64,000 bases of DNA from positions 62,001-126,000 of the forward strand of contig JACRHC010000010.1 of the NCBI GenBank assembly GCA_016217675.1, read 5' to 3'. How positions within the stretch are numbered: the stretch's first letter is position 1; each line of letters starts with the position of its first letter. Under the pieces are notes generated by a model. That model was not told where the DNA came from, searched no databases, and worked only from the letters and a program-made list of their open reading frames with translations. Of the stretch, positions 17,312-26,765 are shown piece by piece. This DNA is from Nitrospirota bacterium (GTDB lineage Bacteria; Nitrospirota; Thermodesulfovibrionia; Thermodesulfovibrionales; UBA6898). Both the position numbers and the translations under genes were made by a program.

Positions 17312-18655
17312 ATGGACGCGGTACTCAAAAAGGTGCAGGAACTTGCCCTGCTGCATGACAAACTTGACCCAAAAACGATCAAGGAAAAGAACATTAAGCT
17401 TGGGCTCAGAAACGAAGACGGCACAGGAGTCTTCGTCGGCATCACCAGCAAAGGACAGGTCATAGGTTATGAGAAGGTAGATCGGGGCGACGGCATCGAA
17501 AAGGTCAATCCTGTCCCGGGCAAGCTCTATTATTGCGGGTATGATGTCGATGATCTGGTTTGCGAGAAAGAGAGGGAAGGCAGGTTCGGATATGAAGAAA
17601 CGGTCTATCTGCTCCTGACCGGAGAACTTCCGGACAAGCACGACATGAAGGCTTTCTCTCAGCTTCTGGACAGAAAGCGATCTCTGCCCGCCGAGGTGAA
17701 ACAGATGATCCTCAGCCGGCCTCCTCACGATGACCAGATGGGAGCATTACATACGATCGTGTCATCCATGCATGTCTTCGACAAACATCCGAATTCCACG
17801 GATATGAACGATGTGACAAGACAGTGCATCGATCTCATTGCGAAATTTCCGACCATCATCTCATACAATTATATTGCGACGACTATGGAGAAGAAATCAC
17901 TTGCGAAATTGAAAGACCCTCTCCCGAATTTGAGCACTGCAGAAAATTTCCTTTACCTTCTGTCCGGAAAGATGCCGGACAAGGCGACCGCAGAACTCTT
18001 TGACACCATGCTGATCTTCCACGCAGAACACGGCGGAGGAAATAATTCGACCTTTTCGACGCGGTGCGTCTCGTCGTCGGGTGCCAATACCTATATGGCC
18101 ATCTGCGCAGGCATAGGATCGCTTTCAGGCCACCTGCACGGCGGGGCAAATGAAGCGGTCATACGCATGATGAAAGACATCAAGGCCAAGGTGAAAGACT
18201 GGGAAGATGATAACGAACTGGCATGCTACCTTGAACTGATCCTCGACAAGAAGACCGGAGACAAGTCAGGCAAGATATACGGACTCGGTCACGCCGTGTA
18301 CACGGTCTCAGACCCCCGCGCTGTATTCCTTGAGGCCAAGGCAGGAGATCTCGCCCATGCAGCCGGGCGCGAAAAAGAGTTCGAACTTTATAAAAGGATT
18401 GCGCGGCTCGCTCCTTCGATTGTGAAGACAAAAAAAGGGAAAGTCGTCTGCACGAATGTCGATTTCTATTCCGGATTTGTTTACCGGTGCATGGGCATAC
18501 CAAGGGAACTCTTTACACCGATCTTTGCCATGGCCCGTGTAGCCGGCTGGGCAGCGCACCGTATTGAGGAGATCATACAGGGGCGTATCATCAGACCATC
18601 GTATGTCACCTCATTAAAGGGCAAGAAGAACTACATCGCTCTGGCAAAGCGTTGA
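17312..18655 (+). CDS. gltA: Citrate synthase
   Basis: A 447-aa type II-like citrate synthase forming citrate from acetyl-CoA and oxaloacetate. The substrate His regions are visible: FHAEHGGGNNSTFSTR, LSGHLHGGANEAV, and YGLGHAVYTVSDPRA with the acid/His pair. The C-terminal RPSYVTSLKGKK is the arginine segment. The start at 17312 follows CAAGGAGCCACG. It is monocistronic, followed by tRNA-Ser. In an organism with CODH/ACS it feeds acetyl-CoA into biosynthesis. Some anaerobes run related enzymes backwards; the sequence alone cannot show direction. Confidence 0.93.
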   Translation: MDAVLKKVQELALLHDKLDPKTIKEKNIKLGLRNEDGTGVFVGITSKGQVIGYEKVDRGDGIEKVNPVPGKLYYCGYDVDDLVCEKEREGRFGYEETVYLLLTGELPDKHDMKAFSQLLDRKRSLPAEVKQMILSRPPHDDQMGALHTIVSSMHVFDKHPNSTDMNDVTRQCIDLIAKFPTIISYNYIATTMEKKSLAKLKDPLPNLSTAENFLYLLSGKMPDKATAELFDTMLIFHAEHGGGNNSTFSTRCVSSSGANTYMAICAGIGSLSGHLHGGANEAVIRMMKDIKAKVKDWEDDNELACYLELILDKKTGDKSGKIYGLGHAVYTVSDPRAVFLEAKAGDLAHAAGREKEFELYKRIARLAPSIVKTKKGKVVCTNVDFYSGFVYRCMGIPRELFTPIFAMARVAGWAAHRIEEIIQGRIIRPSYVTSLKGKKNYIALAKR

Positions 18656-18702
18656 TTTAACAGGCCTCCATCAGTTAAGATTTTTCCTGCATTTCAAACA
18701 AC

Positions 18703-18793
18703 GGAGAGGTGGCCGAGCGGCTGAAGGCGCACGCCTGGAAAGCGTGTGTGCGCTAATAACGCACCCAGGGTTCAAATCCCTGCCTCTCCGCCA
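18703..18793 (+). tRNA. tRNA-Ser (anticodon GGA)
   Basis: A 91-nt class II tRNA. The acceptor stem GGAGAGG pairs with CCTCTCC, discriminator G, and CCA is encoded. The anticodon loop CTGGAAA gives GGA. A long variable arm (GTGTGCGC, loop, GCGCAC) and a T loop GGGTTCAAATCCC are present, all typical of tRNA-Ser. A short T-run follows. Confidence 0.98.
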
Positions 18794-18825
18794 TTTTTTA
18801 GTAGTAAATTTGGCTATCCTTGAAG

Positions 18826-20268
18826 TCATTCAATCTGACGTCCCTTTTTTTCTGCTTGCCTGGTAATCATATCACCTGCCAATTTCAGCGCCTCTCCGCG
18901 CGAATTGATCTTGCCAAGGTCCTGAGCAAACCTCAGCCGGTAGAGCATTCTTCCGAGCACAATGCCCGGCTGCATGCCCATACGGATCAGATCATTGCCG
19001 TTTATCAGAAGGGGCGACTCCAATACCGGCTTGATGGATACAAAATATTCAGCAATGCTTTCCGTTGCCCATGCAACAAAATGCTCGCGGTAATCGTCTC
19101 CAGATTCAGGCCCGAGGCTGCTCATCACATCGGCAATGGAAAGGATAAGAGCAGGCACCGCATTGTCCTTCAGCTTGCGGAACCACCGCATGCGGGCAGC
19201 AGGCTTTGCCTTTGGCGACGAAAGGGCCAGAGGCCGGAGATGCTCTGCAACGAGGCCCACAAGAAAATCACCTGCGCGGGAGGAGAGTTTCAGCCGTGCT
19301 GCCACAGCCTTCATGATCTCTGCGCCAGCCTTGTCATGTCCGTAAAAGATGATCCTGCTGGTCCCGGGAGTTGTCCCGCCTGTTGAAGGCTTTCCTACGT
19401 CGTGGAGCAGGCCTGCGAGTTTCAGAAATACCGTTTTCTCTTCATCGAGCAGGTCTGCAACCCTGCCGCTCACATTGCCAAAACAGGAGAGATCGGAAAG
19501 GATAACTTCGACCTGCTCCATAACAAGCAGGGAATGCTCCCACACATCCTTGTGATGGTACCAGTTCTGCTGGCAGCCCTTCATCAGCAGGATCTCGGGC
19601 AGTATGATCTCAAGGATGCCCATTCCATCCATCTGCCTGAACCATCTTGAGCTGTCCGCTGTCAGGAGGATCGCCTGAAGCTCAGCCATAATGCGCTCGA
19701 CCGATACCTGTTTCAGGAGCGGTGCATTGGCCTGCATCGCCTTCAGCGTCTGCCCTTCAATCGTAAAAGTCAGCGCAGCGGCAAAACGAAATGCGCGCAG
19801 TATCCTCAAAGGATCAGAGACAAACGCTTCTTTGCTGACCATCCTGATGACATTTTGCTGAATGTCCCTTTTACCGTCAAACGGGTCGAGAAGATCCCCT
19901 GTTGTGCCGTCAGCGTACAGACTGATCGCCATGGCATTGATCGTAAAATCTCTCTGGCCCAGGTCCTCTCCGATCGTCTCCCCCCGCATCTCGGTGATGT
20001 CGAGAAAATTCCCGGGATCGTCCCTGTCCACAACCCGGTAACAGGGTTCTTCGGGCTTCTTTTCCATCATGACCAGTGCAGCGTTCTTAAGTCGCGCAAC
20101 GCTCATTGCGAGTTTCTTCGCATCCCTACAGACAAGATCCAGGTCTTTTGGATCAGCATTCATAAGCAGATCCCGCACCGTGCCGCCCACAAGGTACACA
20201 TCGCCTTCAGGCAGCCCATTCTCAAACCATCTTCTGAGCGAAACCGGCATTAGCATCTTTATTTCCAT
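18826..20268 (-). CDS. CCA tRNA nucleotidyltransferase / poly(A) polymerase family with HD domain
   Basis: A 480-aa class II nucleotidyltransferase. The catalytic head has VYLVGGTVRDLLMN and DPKDLDLVC (metal carboxylates), then GQRDFTINAMAISL and DPLRILRAFRFAA. A C-terminal HD domain carries WEHSLLVMEQ and LAGLLHDVGKP. The function is tRNA CCA-end addition or repair, or RNA polyadenylation; the family cannot be split by eye. ATG 20268 puts the conserved domain at a normal N-terminus; the frame runs open to 20328. It is antisense and adjacent to tRNA-Ser, whose CCA is already encoded. Confidence 0.92.
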   Translation of the reverse strand: MEIKMLMPVSLRRWFENGLPEGDVYLVGGTVRDLLMNADPKDLDLVCRDAKKLAMSVARLKNAALVMMEKKPEEPCYRVVDRDDPGNFLDITEMRGETIGEDLGQRDFTINAMAISLYADGTTGDLLDPFDGKRDIQQNVIRMVSKEAFVSDPLRILRAFRFAAALTFTIEGQTLKAMQANAPLLKQVSVERIMAELQAILLTADSSRWFRQMDGMGILEIILPEILLMKGCQQNWYHHKDVWEHSLLVMEQVEVILSDLSCFGNVSGRVADLLDEEKTVFLKLAGLLHDVGKPSTGGTTPGTSRIIFYGHDKAGAEIMKAVAARLKLSSRAGDFLVGLVAEHLRPLALSSPKAKPAARMRWFRKLKDNAVPALILSIADVMSSLGPESGDDYREHFVAWATESIAEYFVSIKPVLESPLLINGNDLIRMGMQPGIVLGRMLYRLRFAQDLGKINSRGEALKLAGDMITRQAEKKGRQIE

Positions 20269-20394
20269 CGCTGCTAACAATATATCATATGACCCGGGGA
20301 ATACTTCGATGACTATGCCTAAAAACAAACATCTATGCTAAAATACAGCGTATTTTTTGTTTATGTCTTAGAGGGCATGACCCTGGGTATATCT

Positions 20395-20524
20395 TTTCCT
20401 GCTGCATCCCGTGTGCGGCCCTGCGCAACAGTCAGGTGTGAACCTCGTCAGGTCCGGAAGGAAGCAGCGATAAGCATTTTGCCTGTGTGCCGCAGCAAGC
20501 CGTTCACGGGATGGAGCAGGAAAA
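20395..20524 (+). ncRNA. ffs: Signal recognition particle RNA (small bacterial type)
   Basis: The conserved SRP domain IV core GTCAGGTCCGGAAGGAAGCAGC occurs at 20449-20468, closed by CAACAGTCAGG/GCCTG-type stems. An outer stem TTTTCCTGCTGCATCCCGTG pairs with CACGGGATGGAGCAGGAAAA. The gene directly precedes dnaX, a common bacterial arrangement. Ends are estimated from the outer stem. Confidence 0.92.
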
Positions 20525-20528
20525 CGGC

Positions 20529-20630
20529 AGTAATGAGTAATCAGTGATGCATAACCGACAAAGCACCTATCACAGTTTTAGTGTTCAGTCGCCTTATCTG
20601 ATTACCCATTACTCATCACCCATCACTAAC
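20529..20630. repeat. Dispersed inverted repeat, GATTACCCATTACTCAT-type, copy 2
   Basis: The left arm AGTAATGAGTAATCAGTGATG and the right arm TGATTACCCATTACTCATCA can pair as a stem around an unrelated centre. The same vocabulary appears at 12731-12824. It lies between the SRP RNA and dnaX. Confidence 0.72.
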
Positions 20631-20634
20631 TATA

Positions 20635-22434
20635 ATGAGCTATCTTGTCCTGGCACGAAAATGGCGTCCAAAAACCTTCGATGACCTCGTAGGCCAGGAG
20701 CCTATTGCCCGCATGCTGAAAAATGCACTCATGCAGGGGAAGATCTCCCATGCCTATATTTTTTCCGGGCCGCGCGGCGTCGGCAAGACCACTACCGCCC
20801 GCATACTCGCAAAGGCGCTGAACTGCAAGCAGGGGCCAACAGCTTCACCCTGCGGCATTTGTGAATCCTGCACCGCTGTAACAGAAGGCTCTTCCGTTGA
20901 TGTCTTCGAGATCGACGGCGCGTCGAACAACAGTGTTGATGATGTAAGAGACCTCAGGGAAAGAGTTAAATACGCACCCTCCGGCGGGAAATATAAGGTC
21001 TATATCATCGATGAAGTCCATATGCTCTCGGGCTCTGCTTTTAATGCCCTCCTGAAAACCCTAGAAGAGCCTCCCCCGCATGTTATCTTTGTCCTTGCAA
21101 CAACAGAGATGAAGAAGATCCCGGCAACGGTTCTCTCCCGCTGCCAGCATATGCCGTTCCGGAGGATAGCAACAAATGTTATCAAGGCTCGCCTTAAACA
21201 CATTGTCGATATCGAGACGATCAGCATATCCTCCCATGCGCTGGGGCTTGTGGCAAAGGCTGCTGACGGAAGCATGAGGGATGCTCTCACGATCCTTGAT
21301 CAGGTATCCTCATTCTCTGATGAGATCAATGAAGAGCAGGTGCAGAATCTGCTCGGCCTGACTGACTTCGGTATGCTCGCAAAAGCTTCCATGGCAATCC
21401 TCACCGGCAACCGCATTGACCTTATAGATATCGTTGACAACCTTGCTGAGCAGGGATTTGACTTCAGGGCCTTTGCCAAAGAGCTCGCCCAGTTCTTCAG
21501 GGACCTGCTGATTGCAAGTGTGGTAAAGCAGCCGGGTGATGTGCTTGAACTGAGCGCTGAAGAACTTGCTGCCGTTAAGGAGCTGGTTGCAGTCTCTTCA
21601 GAGGATCAGCTCACACTCATACTCACTGAGGTTATGAAGGCGGAGGCGGATGTCAGAAACTCATCGCTGCCCAGGATAGCCCTTGAAATGGCGCTCATCA
21701 GGGCAAGCTTCCTGAGCAGCCTGAAACCGGTCAGAGAAATCATCAGGAATCTCGACAGTCTGAGCCGGGGATTACCAATAGGGACCGCAATTGCAACGAT
21801 CACAAAGGAAAGACCGGTGATACAGAGCGCTCTGCCGGGGGCAGCACCAAAGGAAAGTGTTAAGGATAGTGTCACGGTCAAAGCAGAAGAAACTGAACAG
21901 CCTGCTCAGTCGGCCCAGGAGCCGACATATAAAACAGAAACCGCAGAACCTGTCGAAGAGTATATTGATAGCTCGCCCTTGCCTGAGACCGGGGAGGAGG
22001 ATTCATACGAAGAGCCTCCTGATGATATCCCTGGGCCTATTTTGCCGGAAAAAGAAAAAGATATGTCCGGCATCTGGCGAGATGTGCTCGGCAGCATAGA
22101 TGCACCCCTTGCATCAAAGCTTGAGCATGCGGCAATAGAACTTACGGGAGATCAGCTTCAGGTCACCCTGCCGGGCGGACAGGCACTGTTCCTTGATATG
22201 ATCAGGAAAAATCTTGCGGATATTGAAAAGTTGTTGGCTGAGCGTGCGGGAAGAAAGCTCAGCATAACCCTTTCAGCGCAGAAGAGAAAGGTAGTGCCCA
22301 AAAAAGACCTTAAGAAGATAGCATCTGACGAGCCGGTAATCAAGGAGGCGCTTGAACTTTTTGACGGCAGGATCATTGATGTCATACCTGTTGAATCACA
22401 AATTATTACGGAAAACGGAGGAGTCGATGTCTAA
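20635..22434 (+). CDS. dnaX: DNA polymerase III gamma/tau subunit
   Basis: A 599-aa clamp-loader ATPase. The Walker A motif GPRGVGKTTTAR, the zinc ligands (CKQGPTASPCGICESC), the DEVHML Walker B and the SRC sensor region (LSRCQH) are in order, followed by the lid and collar domains. A Pro/Glu-rich linker (about residues 400-480) leads to a tau-like C-terminal domain. The ATG is 4 nt after the dispersed repeat and lacks a clear ribosome site. It is in the classic ffs-dnaX-ybaB-recR order. No programmed frameshift site is convincing. Confidence 0.97.
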   Translation: MSYLVLARKWRPKTFDDLVGQEPIARMLKNALMQGKISHAYIFSGPRGVGKTTTARILAKALNCKQGPTASPCGICESCTAVTEGSSVDVFEIDGASNNSVDDVRDLRERVKYAPSGGKYKVYIIDEVHMLSGSAFNALLKTLEEPPPHVIFVLATTEMKKIPATVLSRCQHMPFRRIATNVIKARLKHIVDIETISISSHALGLVAKAADGSMRDALTILDQVSSFSDEINEEQVQNLLGLTDFGMLAKASMAILTGNRIDLIDIVDNLAEQGFDFRAFAKELAQFFRDLLIASVVKQPGDVLELSAEELAAVKELVAVSSEDQLTLILTEVMKAEADVRNSSLPRIALEMALIRASFLSSLKPVREIIRNLDSLSRGLPIGTAIATITKERPVIQSALPGAAPKESVKDSVTVKAEETEQPAQSAQEPTYKTETAEPVEEYIDSSPLPETGEEDSYEEPPDDIPGPILPEKEKDMSGIWRDVLGSIDAPLASKLEHAAIELTGDQLQVTLPGGQALFLDMIRKNLADIEKLLAERAGRKLSITLSAQKRKVVPKKDLKKIASDEPVIKEALELFDGRIIDVIPVESQIITENGGVDV

Positions 22435-22768
22435 GAAAATGTTGGGAGACCTGATGCGTCAGGCACAGAAGCTTCAGGAAGAAATGATGAAAGCCCAGGA
22501 AGAGGCAAAAAAGAAGACTGTTGAAGCAACTGCCGGGGGTGGCATGGTCACCGTTGTGGCAAGCGGCTCGGGAGCAATCGTTTCTATTAAGATCGAGAAA
22601 GATGTAGTAAATCCCGATGACGTCGAAATGCTTCAGGACCTGATCCTTGCGGCTTCGAATGAAGCTATCAGAAGGGCACAGGAATTGGTGAGCAGCGACA
22701 TGTCCAAACTCACGGGCGGGCTCAATATGCCGGGCATGGGCGATCTCGGCGGGATGTTCGGAAGATAG
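22427..22768 (+). CDS. ybaB: YbaB/EbfC nucleoid-associated protein
   Basis: A 113-aa DNA-binding protein of the YbaB/EbfC family. An N-terminal coiled region (MSKKMLGDLMRQAQKLQEEM) precedes the core with VEATAGGGMVTVVASGSG and NPDDVEMLQDLILAASNEA. A Met/Gly-rich tail (LNMPGMGDLGGMFGR) ends it. I chose ATG 22427, preceded by GGAGGAG and overlapping the dnaX 3' end by 8 nt; the frame extends upstream inside dnaX without support. It is translationally coupled to dnaX and placed before recR, as in many bacteria. Confidence 0.96.
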   Translation: MSKKMLGDLMRQAQKLQEEMMKAQEEAKKKTVEATAGGGMVTVVASGSGAIVSIKIEKDVVNPDDVEMLQDLILAASNEAIRRAQELVSSDMSKLTGGLNMPGMGDLGGMFGR

Positions 22769-22823
22769 ATTATTACCTGCGTGAACAATCATAGGTCTAA
22801 TGACATGGCTTTCCGCTTTTTCT

Positions 22824-22927
22824 GTCATGCCGGCTTGCTTGTGCCCGATGTTTGGCGGCTCCGTCCGGCCTACTGTTGGGTCTCCGACATCCTTCTTCCG
22901 GAACGATTCCCGACAAGCGGGAATGAC
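22824..22927. repeat. 104-bp MITE-like inverted-repeat element
   Basis: The terminal repeats GTCATGCCGGCTTG and CAAGCGGGAATGAC match at 12 of 14 positions when inverted. The middle has no ORF. It occupies most of the ybaB-recR gap, and both ends carry the GTCAT sequence common to dispersed palindromic elements. Confidence 0.6.
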
Positions 22928-22978
22928 AACAATGTCAATGCACCGATCTGTTGCTCAGCAAACATTAAGGCTTAAAAC

Positions 22979-23569
22979 ATGCACGGGATAATTGAAAATC
23001 TGATCAATGAACTGACACGACTTCCGGGGATCGGCAGGAAGTCTGCACAGAGACTGGCCTTTTTCATCCTCTCGATGCCTGAGTCTGAAGCCATGTCCAT
23101 CGCAGAGGCGATCAGGACCGTAAAACAGACAGCAAGGTTCTGCAGCCAGTGCTTTAATATCACAGACAGCGAACTCTGCGAGGTATGCAGCGACGACTCG
23201 CGGGACAGAAGCAGGATCGTTGTGGTCGAAGAGCCGAGCAACATCCTCGTTATTGAGAGGTCAAAGGCGTTTCGCTGCCTCTATCATGTGCTCCTCGGCG
23301 CACTCTCTCCCATAGATGGCATAACACCGGAGAAACTGAAGATAAAAGAGCTTATCGAACGGGTGAAGAACAATCCTGTACAGGAAGTTATTGTTGCCAC
23401 GAACCCCAACACACGGGGTGAGATCACGGCCCAGTATATCAAGGAAGTGCTCAACCCGCTCGGTGTCCGAGTGACCCGTATAGCGTACGGCCTGCCGATG
23501 GGCAGTGATATCGAGTTTGCAGATGAGGTTACGCTGAGCAAAGCCCTTGAGGGACGGCGGGAACTTTAG
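22979..23569 (+). CDS. recR: Recombination mediator RecR
   Basis: A 196-aa RecR that helps load RecA at gaps with RecF/RecO. The N-terminal HhH region (LTRLPGIGRKSAQRLAFFIL) is followed by a C4 zinc finger (CSQCFNITDSELCEVC), a Toprim domain (IVVVEEPSNILVIE, then TNPNTRGEITAQYI) and a C-terminal VTRIAYGLPMGSDIEFADE motif. Typical length. Its stop overlaps the stop of a convergent gene by a few bases. Confidence 0.97.
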   Translation: MHGIIENLINELTRLPGIGRKSAQRLAFFILSMPESEAMSIAEAIRTVKQTARFCSQCFNITDSELCEVCSDDSRDRSRIVVVEEPSNILVIERSKAFRCLYHVLLGALSPIDGITPEKLKIKELIERVKNNPVQEVIVATNPNTRGEITAQYIKEVLNPLGVRVTRIAYGLPMGSDIEFADEVTLSKALEGRREL

Positions 23570-24015
23570 AGAGACTTATTCGTTCTCTCTTTTATTCTCA
23601 GAAACAGCATGACCAGAAACAGTAAGCCGGCAACACCCAGCAGCATGATGTCATACAACGTCATCACGAACCCTGCCTCAACAGGCATGCTGTATCCCTG
23701 ATCAGCAGGCGCTGTTCTCCTCCTTTCCTCTCCTCGAGGCTCTGGATTCAACGGCACAGGAACTGCTGCAACTTCCTGCTTTGATGGCTCCGGGTCGGAT
23801 TTCTTTGCAGTCGCCGGCAGCCGCAAAGACTTCCTCCTGCCTTCCGTCCGTATGGCGTTTCTGTCTCTGTCATGAAGGTGGTATTCTTCATAACTCATAT
23901 CCCAATCTTCGCAGTTTTTGAGGCATTTGTGACCGTCCTGATAATCGGTCTTGCCCGGATGGGCAATGGCTGCTGAGACAGTCAGGGCAAGAAGAGAAAA
24001 AGAGAAGAGAGTCAT
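23566..24015 (-). CDS. Secreted/membrane protein with HxGxTD-GH-C-NC-YHLH motif
   Basis: A 149-aa protein with an N-terminal signal sequence (LFSFSLLALTVSAAIA), then HPGKTDYQDGHKCLKNCEDW and EYHLHD. This Gly/His/Cys pattern resembles YHYH-type motifs of small periplasmic proteins that may bind metal. A charged, proline-rich linker precedes a C-terminal membrane helix (IMLLGVAGLLFLVMLFLRI). No enzyme family is recognised. It follows the MTA/SAH deaminase by 16 nt and is probably co-transcribed. The start lacks a strong ribosome site. Confidence 0.72.
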   Translation of the reverse strand: MTLFSFSLLALTVSAAIAHPGKTDYQDGHKCLKNCEDWDMSYEEYHLHDRDRNAIRTEGRRKSLRLPATAKKSDPEPSKQEVAAVPVPLNPEPRGEERRRTAPADQGYSMPVEAGFVMTLYDIMLLGVAGLLFLVMLFLRIKERTNKSL

Positions 24016-24031
24016 CAGACTGAAGAACCGG

Positions 24032-25360
24032 TTACGAATGGGAATGCACTTCCTTTATTTTTTTAGACCACTGCACTGCCTTTGCCACGATATCATCTTC
24101 GTTGCCAGATGCAAGGGTCCGGTGTTCAAGCAAGACCCTGCCGCCAATGAGCACGGTGTCGATATCAGCTGCAGTCATGGAATAGACCATATGGGAGTAC
24201 ATGTCATACAGCGGGATAAGATGTGGCCGGTTCAGCTCAGCAAGGACAATATCAGCAGCCTTGCCTGCCGCGAGGCTGCCGCAGAGGCTGCCGAGCCCAA
24301 GGGCTTCGGCACCATGGCGTGTTGCCATAAGCATTGCCTGCTTTGCAGTCAATGCTGTAGGATCACCTGATACAGCCTTATGCACTTTTGCAGCCGTCGA
24401 CATCTCACTCAGGATACTCAGGTCATTGTTGCTTGCAGCGCCATCAGTGCCGAAGGAAACTCTTACGCCTGCCTGCAGCATCTTCACCACCGGTGCAATA
24501 CCTGAGGCAAGCTTGAGATTCGATTCTATGCAGTGGGAAACGTTGGTCTTTGATTTGGCCAACAGCTCAATCTCATCCGGCTCAAGCCAGACGCAATGGG
24601 CTGCGATCAGATGTTCATCAAGAAGGCCAAGGGAGTCAAGATGTGCGGCAGGCCTCCTGCCATGGCGAGAAAGCATCTCATTGACCTCCCATTCGGTCTC
24701 TGAAAGATGTATCTGGAGCATCACGTCATACCTGTCAGCAAGGGCCTTTGATTTTTTGAGGGTTTCCGGTGAGCAGGCGTATGCTGAATGATCAGCTATT
24801 GACGGGACTATGAGGTCATCACCCTTCCATTTCCTGATGAACCTGTCGGCATTGGCCAGATAATCATCTGCGTTGTTTCCTGTTGCAGAGGGAAAATCGA
24901 CAACGCCTGAACCGACAACAGCGCGCATGCCGATCTTCTTGGTCGATTGTGCCACTGCATCACCAAAGAAATACATGTCTGCGTATGCAGTGATCCCTGC
25001 CTTCAGCATCTCAAGACAGGCGAGTTCGACCGCATCGCTAACAAATTCAGGGCTGAGCCATTTTGCCTCTGCAGGCCAGATATGCTCCTCAAGCCAGACC
25101 TTGAGCGGCAGGTCATCGGAAAGGCCCCTGAAATAGACCATGGCAGCGTGAGTGTGCGTATTTACCAGTCCGGGGAATGCAACCTTGCCCTCCCCATTGA
25201 TCATTTTTGAGGAGGAATAATTCTGCAGGATCTGTGAGGCAGTATCTACGGCAACAATCTTGCTGCCTTTTATTGCTATTGCGCCGCCTTCGATAACCGC
25301 AAGATCCTGACTCATGGTCAGGACATAGTCGGCTTTAACGATCAGATCAACAGATTCCAC
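24032..25360 (-). CDS. mtaD: MTA/SAH deaminase family amidohydrolase
   Basis: A 442-aa metal-dependent amidohydrolase of the MtaD/SsnA/TrzA group, probably deaminating 5'-methylthioadenosine or S-adenosylhomocysteine. Metal and catalytic motifs are in order: PGLVNTHTHAAM, IHLSETEWEVNEM, AAHCVWLEPDE, VSHCIESNLKLASG and FGTDGAASNNDLS. The N-terminal composite domain starts LIVKADYVLTM. Length is normal. Substrate is inferred from the family; related enzymes act on guanine or triazines. A GC-rich repeat lies between it and asd. Confidence 0.88.
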   Translation of the reverse strand: MESVDLIVKADYVLTMSQDLAVIEGGAIAIKGSKIVAVDTASQILQNYSSSKMINGEGKVAFPGLVNTHTHAAMVYFRGLSDDLPLKVWLEEHIWPAEAKWLSPEFVSDAVELACLEMLKAGITAYADMYFFGDAVAQSTKKIGMRAVVGSGVVDFPSATGNNADDYLANADRFIRKWKGDDLIVPSIADHSAYACSPETLKKSKALADRYDVMLQIHLSETEWEVNEMLSRHGRRPAAHLDSLGLLDEHLIAAHCVWLEPDEIELLAKSKTNVSHCIESNLKLASGIAPVVKMLQAGVRVSFGTDGAASNNDLSILSEMSTAAKVHKAVSGDPTALTAKQAMLMATRHGAEALGLGSLCGSLAAGKAADIVLAELNRPHLIPLYDMYSHMVYSMTAADIDTVLIGGRVLLEHRTLASGNEDDIVAKAVQWSKKIKEVHSHS

Positions 25361-25369
25361 TTCTTTTTT

Positions 25370-25490
25370 TTAACTCCCCTTTCCCCTCTTAACCCAGGAG
25401 GGGAGAAACCCCTCCTGCTCTCGCATCATAATTCCTCCCCTGCCCAAGGCACCTACTTCTGGTTGAACTTAAGGGAGGTTAGGAGGGGTT
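25370..25490. repeat. CCTCCC/GGGAGG intergenic repeat, copy 1
   Basis: Several C-rich tracts (CTCCCCTTTCCCCTC, CCTCCTGCTC, CCTCCCCTG) face G-rich tracts (GGAGGGGAG, AAGGGAGGTTAGGAGGGGTT). It ends with the AGGAGGGGTTATTT signature seen in the copies at 30296 and 41049. It lies between asd and mtaD, both on the minus strand. Confidence 0.65.
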
Positions 25491-26601
25491 ATTTCTCGAC
25501 CACAATCCTGAGCATACGCCGCAGGGGCTCTGCCGCGCCCCAAAGAAGCTGGTCTCCGCAGGTGAAGGCGGCAAGGAACTGAGGTCCCATATTCATCTTG
25601 CGCAGCCTGCCGACCGGGACACTAAGCGTTCCGGTGATCGCTGCAGGCGTAAGCTCGCGCATGGTTATATCGCGCTGGTTCGGCACCACCTTCACCCACT
25701 GGTTATGTTTCACTATCATGTCATTGATCTCGTCCATCGGCACGTCTTTGGTGAGCTTTATGGTGAGCGCCTGGCTGTGGCAGCGCATTGCACCAATGCG
25801 CACGCAGAGGCCGTCTATCAGTATCGGGTTATCCTCACGCCCAAGGATCTTGTTCGTCTCTGCCTGGCCCTTCCACTCTTCCTTGCTCTGGCCGTTATCA
25901 AGCTGCTTGTCTATCCAGGGGATAAGTGATCCGGCAAGCGGCACGCCGAAATGGGCGGTCGGAAAGTTCTTGTCACGAAGTGTGCCTGCGACCTCGCGGT
26001 CAATATCAAGGATGGCGGATGCCGGGTCATCGAGAAGCACCCTGGCAGCCCTGTGTGCCTCTCCCATCTGTTTCAGCAGTTCGCGCATGTTATTCGCTCC
26101 TGCGCCTGATGCAGCCTGGTACGTCATGGCACTCATCCACTCCACAAGACCTGCCTTATACAATCCGCCTATTGCGAGGAGCATAAGTGAGACCGTGCAG
26201 TTGCCGCCGATATAGTTCTTTATGCCCTTTGTCAGCCCCTCTTTGATGACATCCATATTCACCGGGTCAAGAATGATGATCGAGTCCTTGTCCATACGGA
26301 GCGTGGAGGCTGCATCGATCCAGAGGCCGTTCCAGCCTGCAGCGCGGAGTTTTGGAAAGACCTCAGAGGTATATTCGCCGCCCTGACAGGAGACAATGAT
26401 CTCCATTGCCTTCAGGTCGTCTATGTTCTTCGCGTCTTTCAGCGCAGGCACATCCTTGCCGATCTTAGGACCGATACCGCCTACATTCGAGGTCGTAAAA
26501 AAGACAGGATCAACAAGCTCGAAATCTTTCTCCTCAAGCATGCGGCCCATCAGCACTGAGCCCACCATACCGCGCCATCCCACAAATCCGACTCGCTTCA
26601 T
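25489..26601 (-). CDS. asd: Aspartate-semialdehyde dehydrogenase
   Basis: A 370-aa enterobacterial-type Asd, reducing aspartyl phosphate to the semialdehyde for Lys/Thr/Met and diaminopimelate synthesis. It begins [18 protein letters not shown], the NADP-binding start of this subfamily. The catalytic Cys lies in [10 protein letters not shown], and [16 protein letters not shown] carries the conserved His. ATG 26601 gives the family N-terminus; the frame is open to 26646. Monocistronic as far as seen. Confidence 0.96.
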   Translation of the reverse strand: MKRVGFVGWRGMVGSVLMGRMLEEKDFELVDPVFFTTSNVGGIGPKIGKDVPALKDAKNIDDLKAMEIIVSCQGGEYTSEVFPKLRAAGWNGLWIDAASTLRMDKDSIIILDPVNMDVIKEGLTKGIKNYIGGNCTVSLMLLAIGGLYKAGLVEWMSAMTYQAASGAGANNMRELLKQMGEAHRAARVLLDDPASAILDIDREVAGTLRDKNFPTAHFGVPLAGSLIPWIDKQLDNGQSKEEWKGQAETNKILGREDNPILIDGLCVRIGAMRCHSQALTIKLTKDVPMDEINDMIVKHNQWVKVVPNQRDITMRELTPAAITGTLSVPVGRLRKMNMGPQFLAAFTCGDQLLWGAAEPLRRMLRIVVEK

Positions 26602-26765
26602 GTCATTGCTCCCGTAAAGTGAATTTTGAAAAGTTATTATACTCAAAGCATTGAGTTCTTTGCACGTTGGGAAAGAGATTGGTCAGAATTCTTCAGTTGA
26701 GCAACGATAAGAATTTCGACTGAATCCCGGGGCTTAAAGGTATAATAGAGCCAAAAGGGGGCAAC

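Noticed and set aside
20635-22434. Programmed -1 frameshift in dnaX at A-rich tracts near 22045 and 22290
   Set aside because: The tracts are not the standard heptamer in the right frame, and no fitting downstream hairpin or early stop was found.
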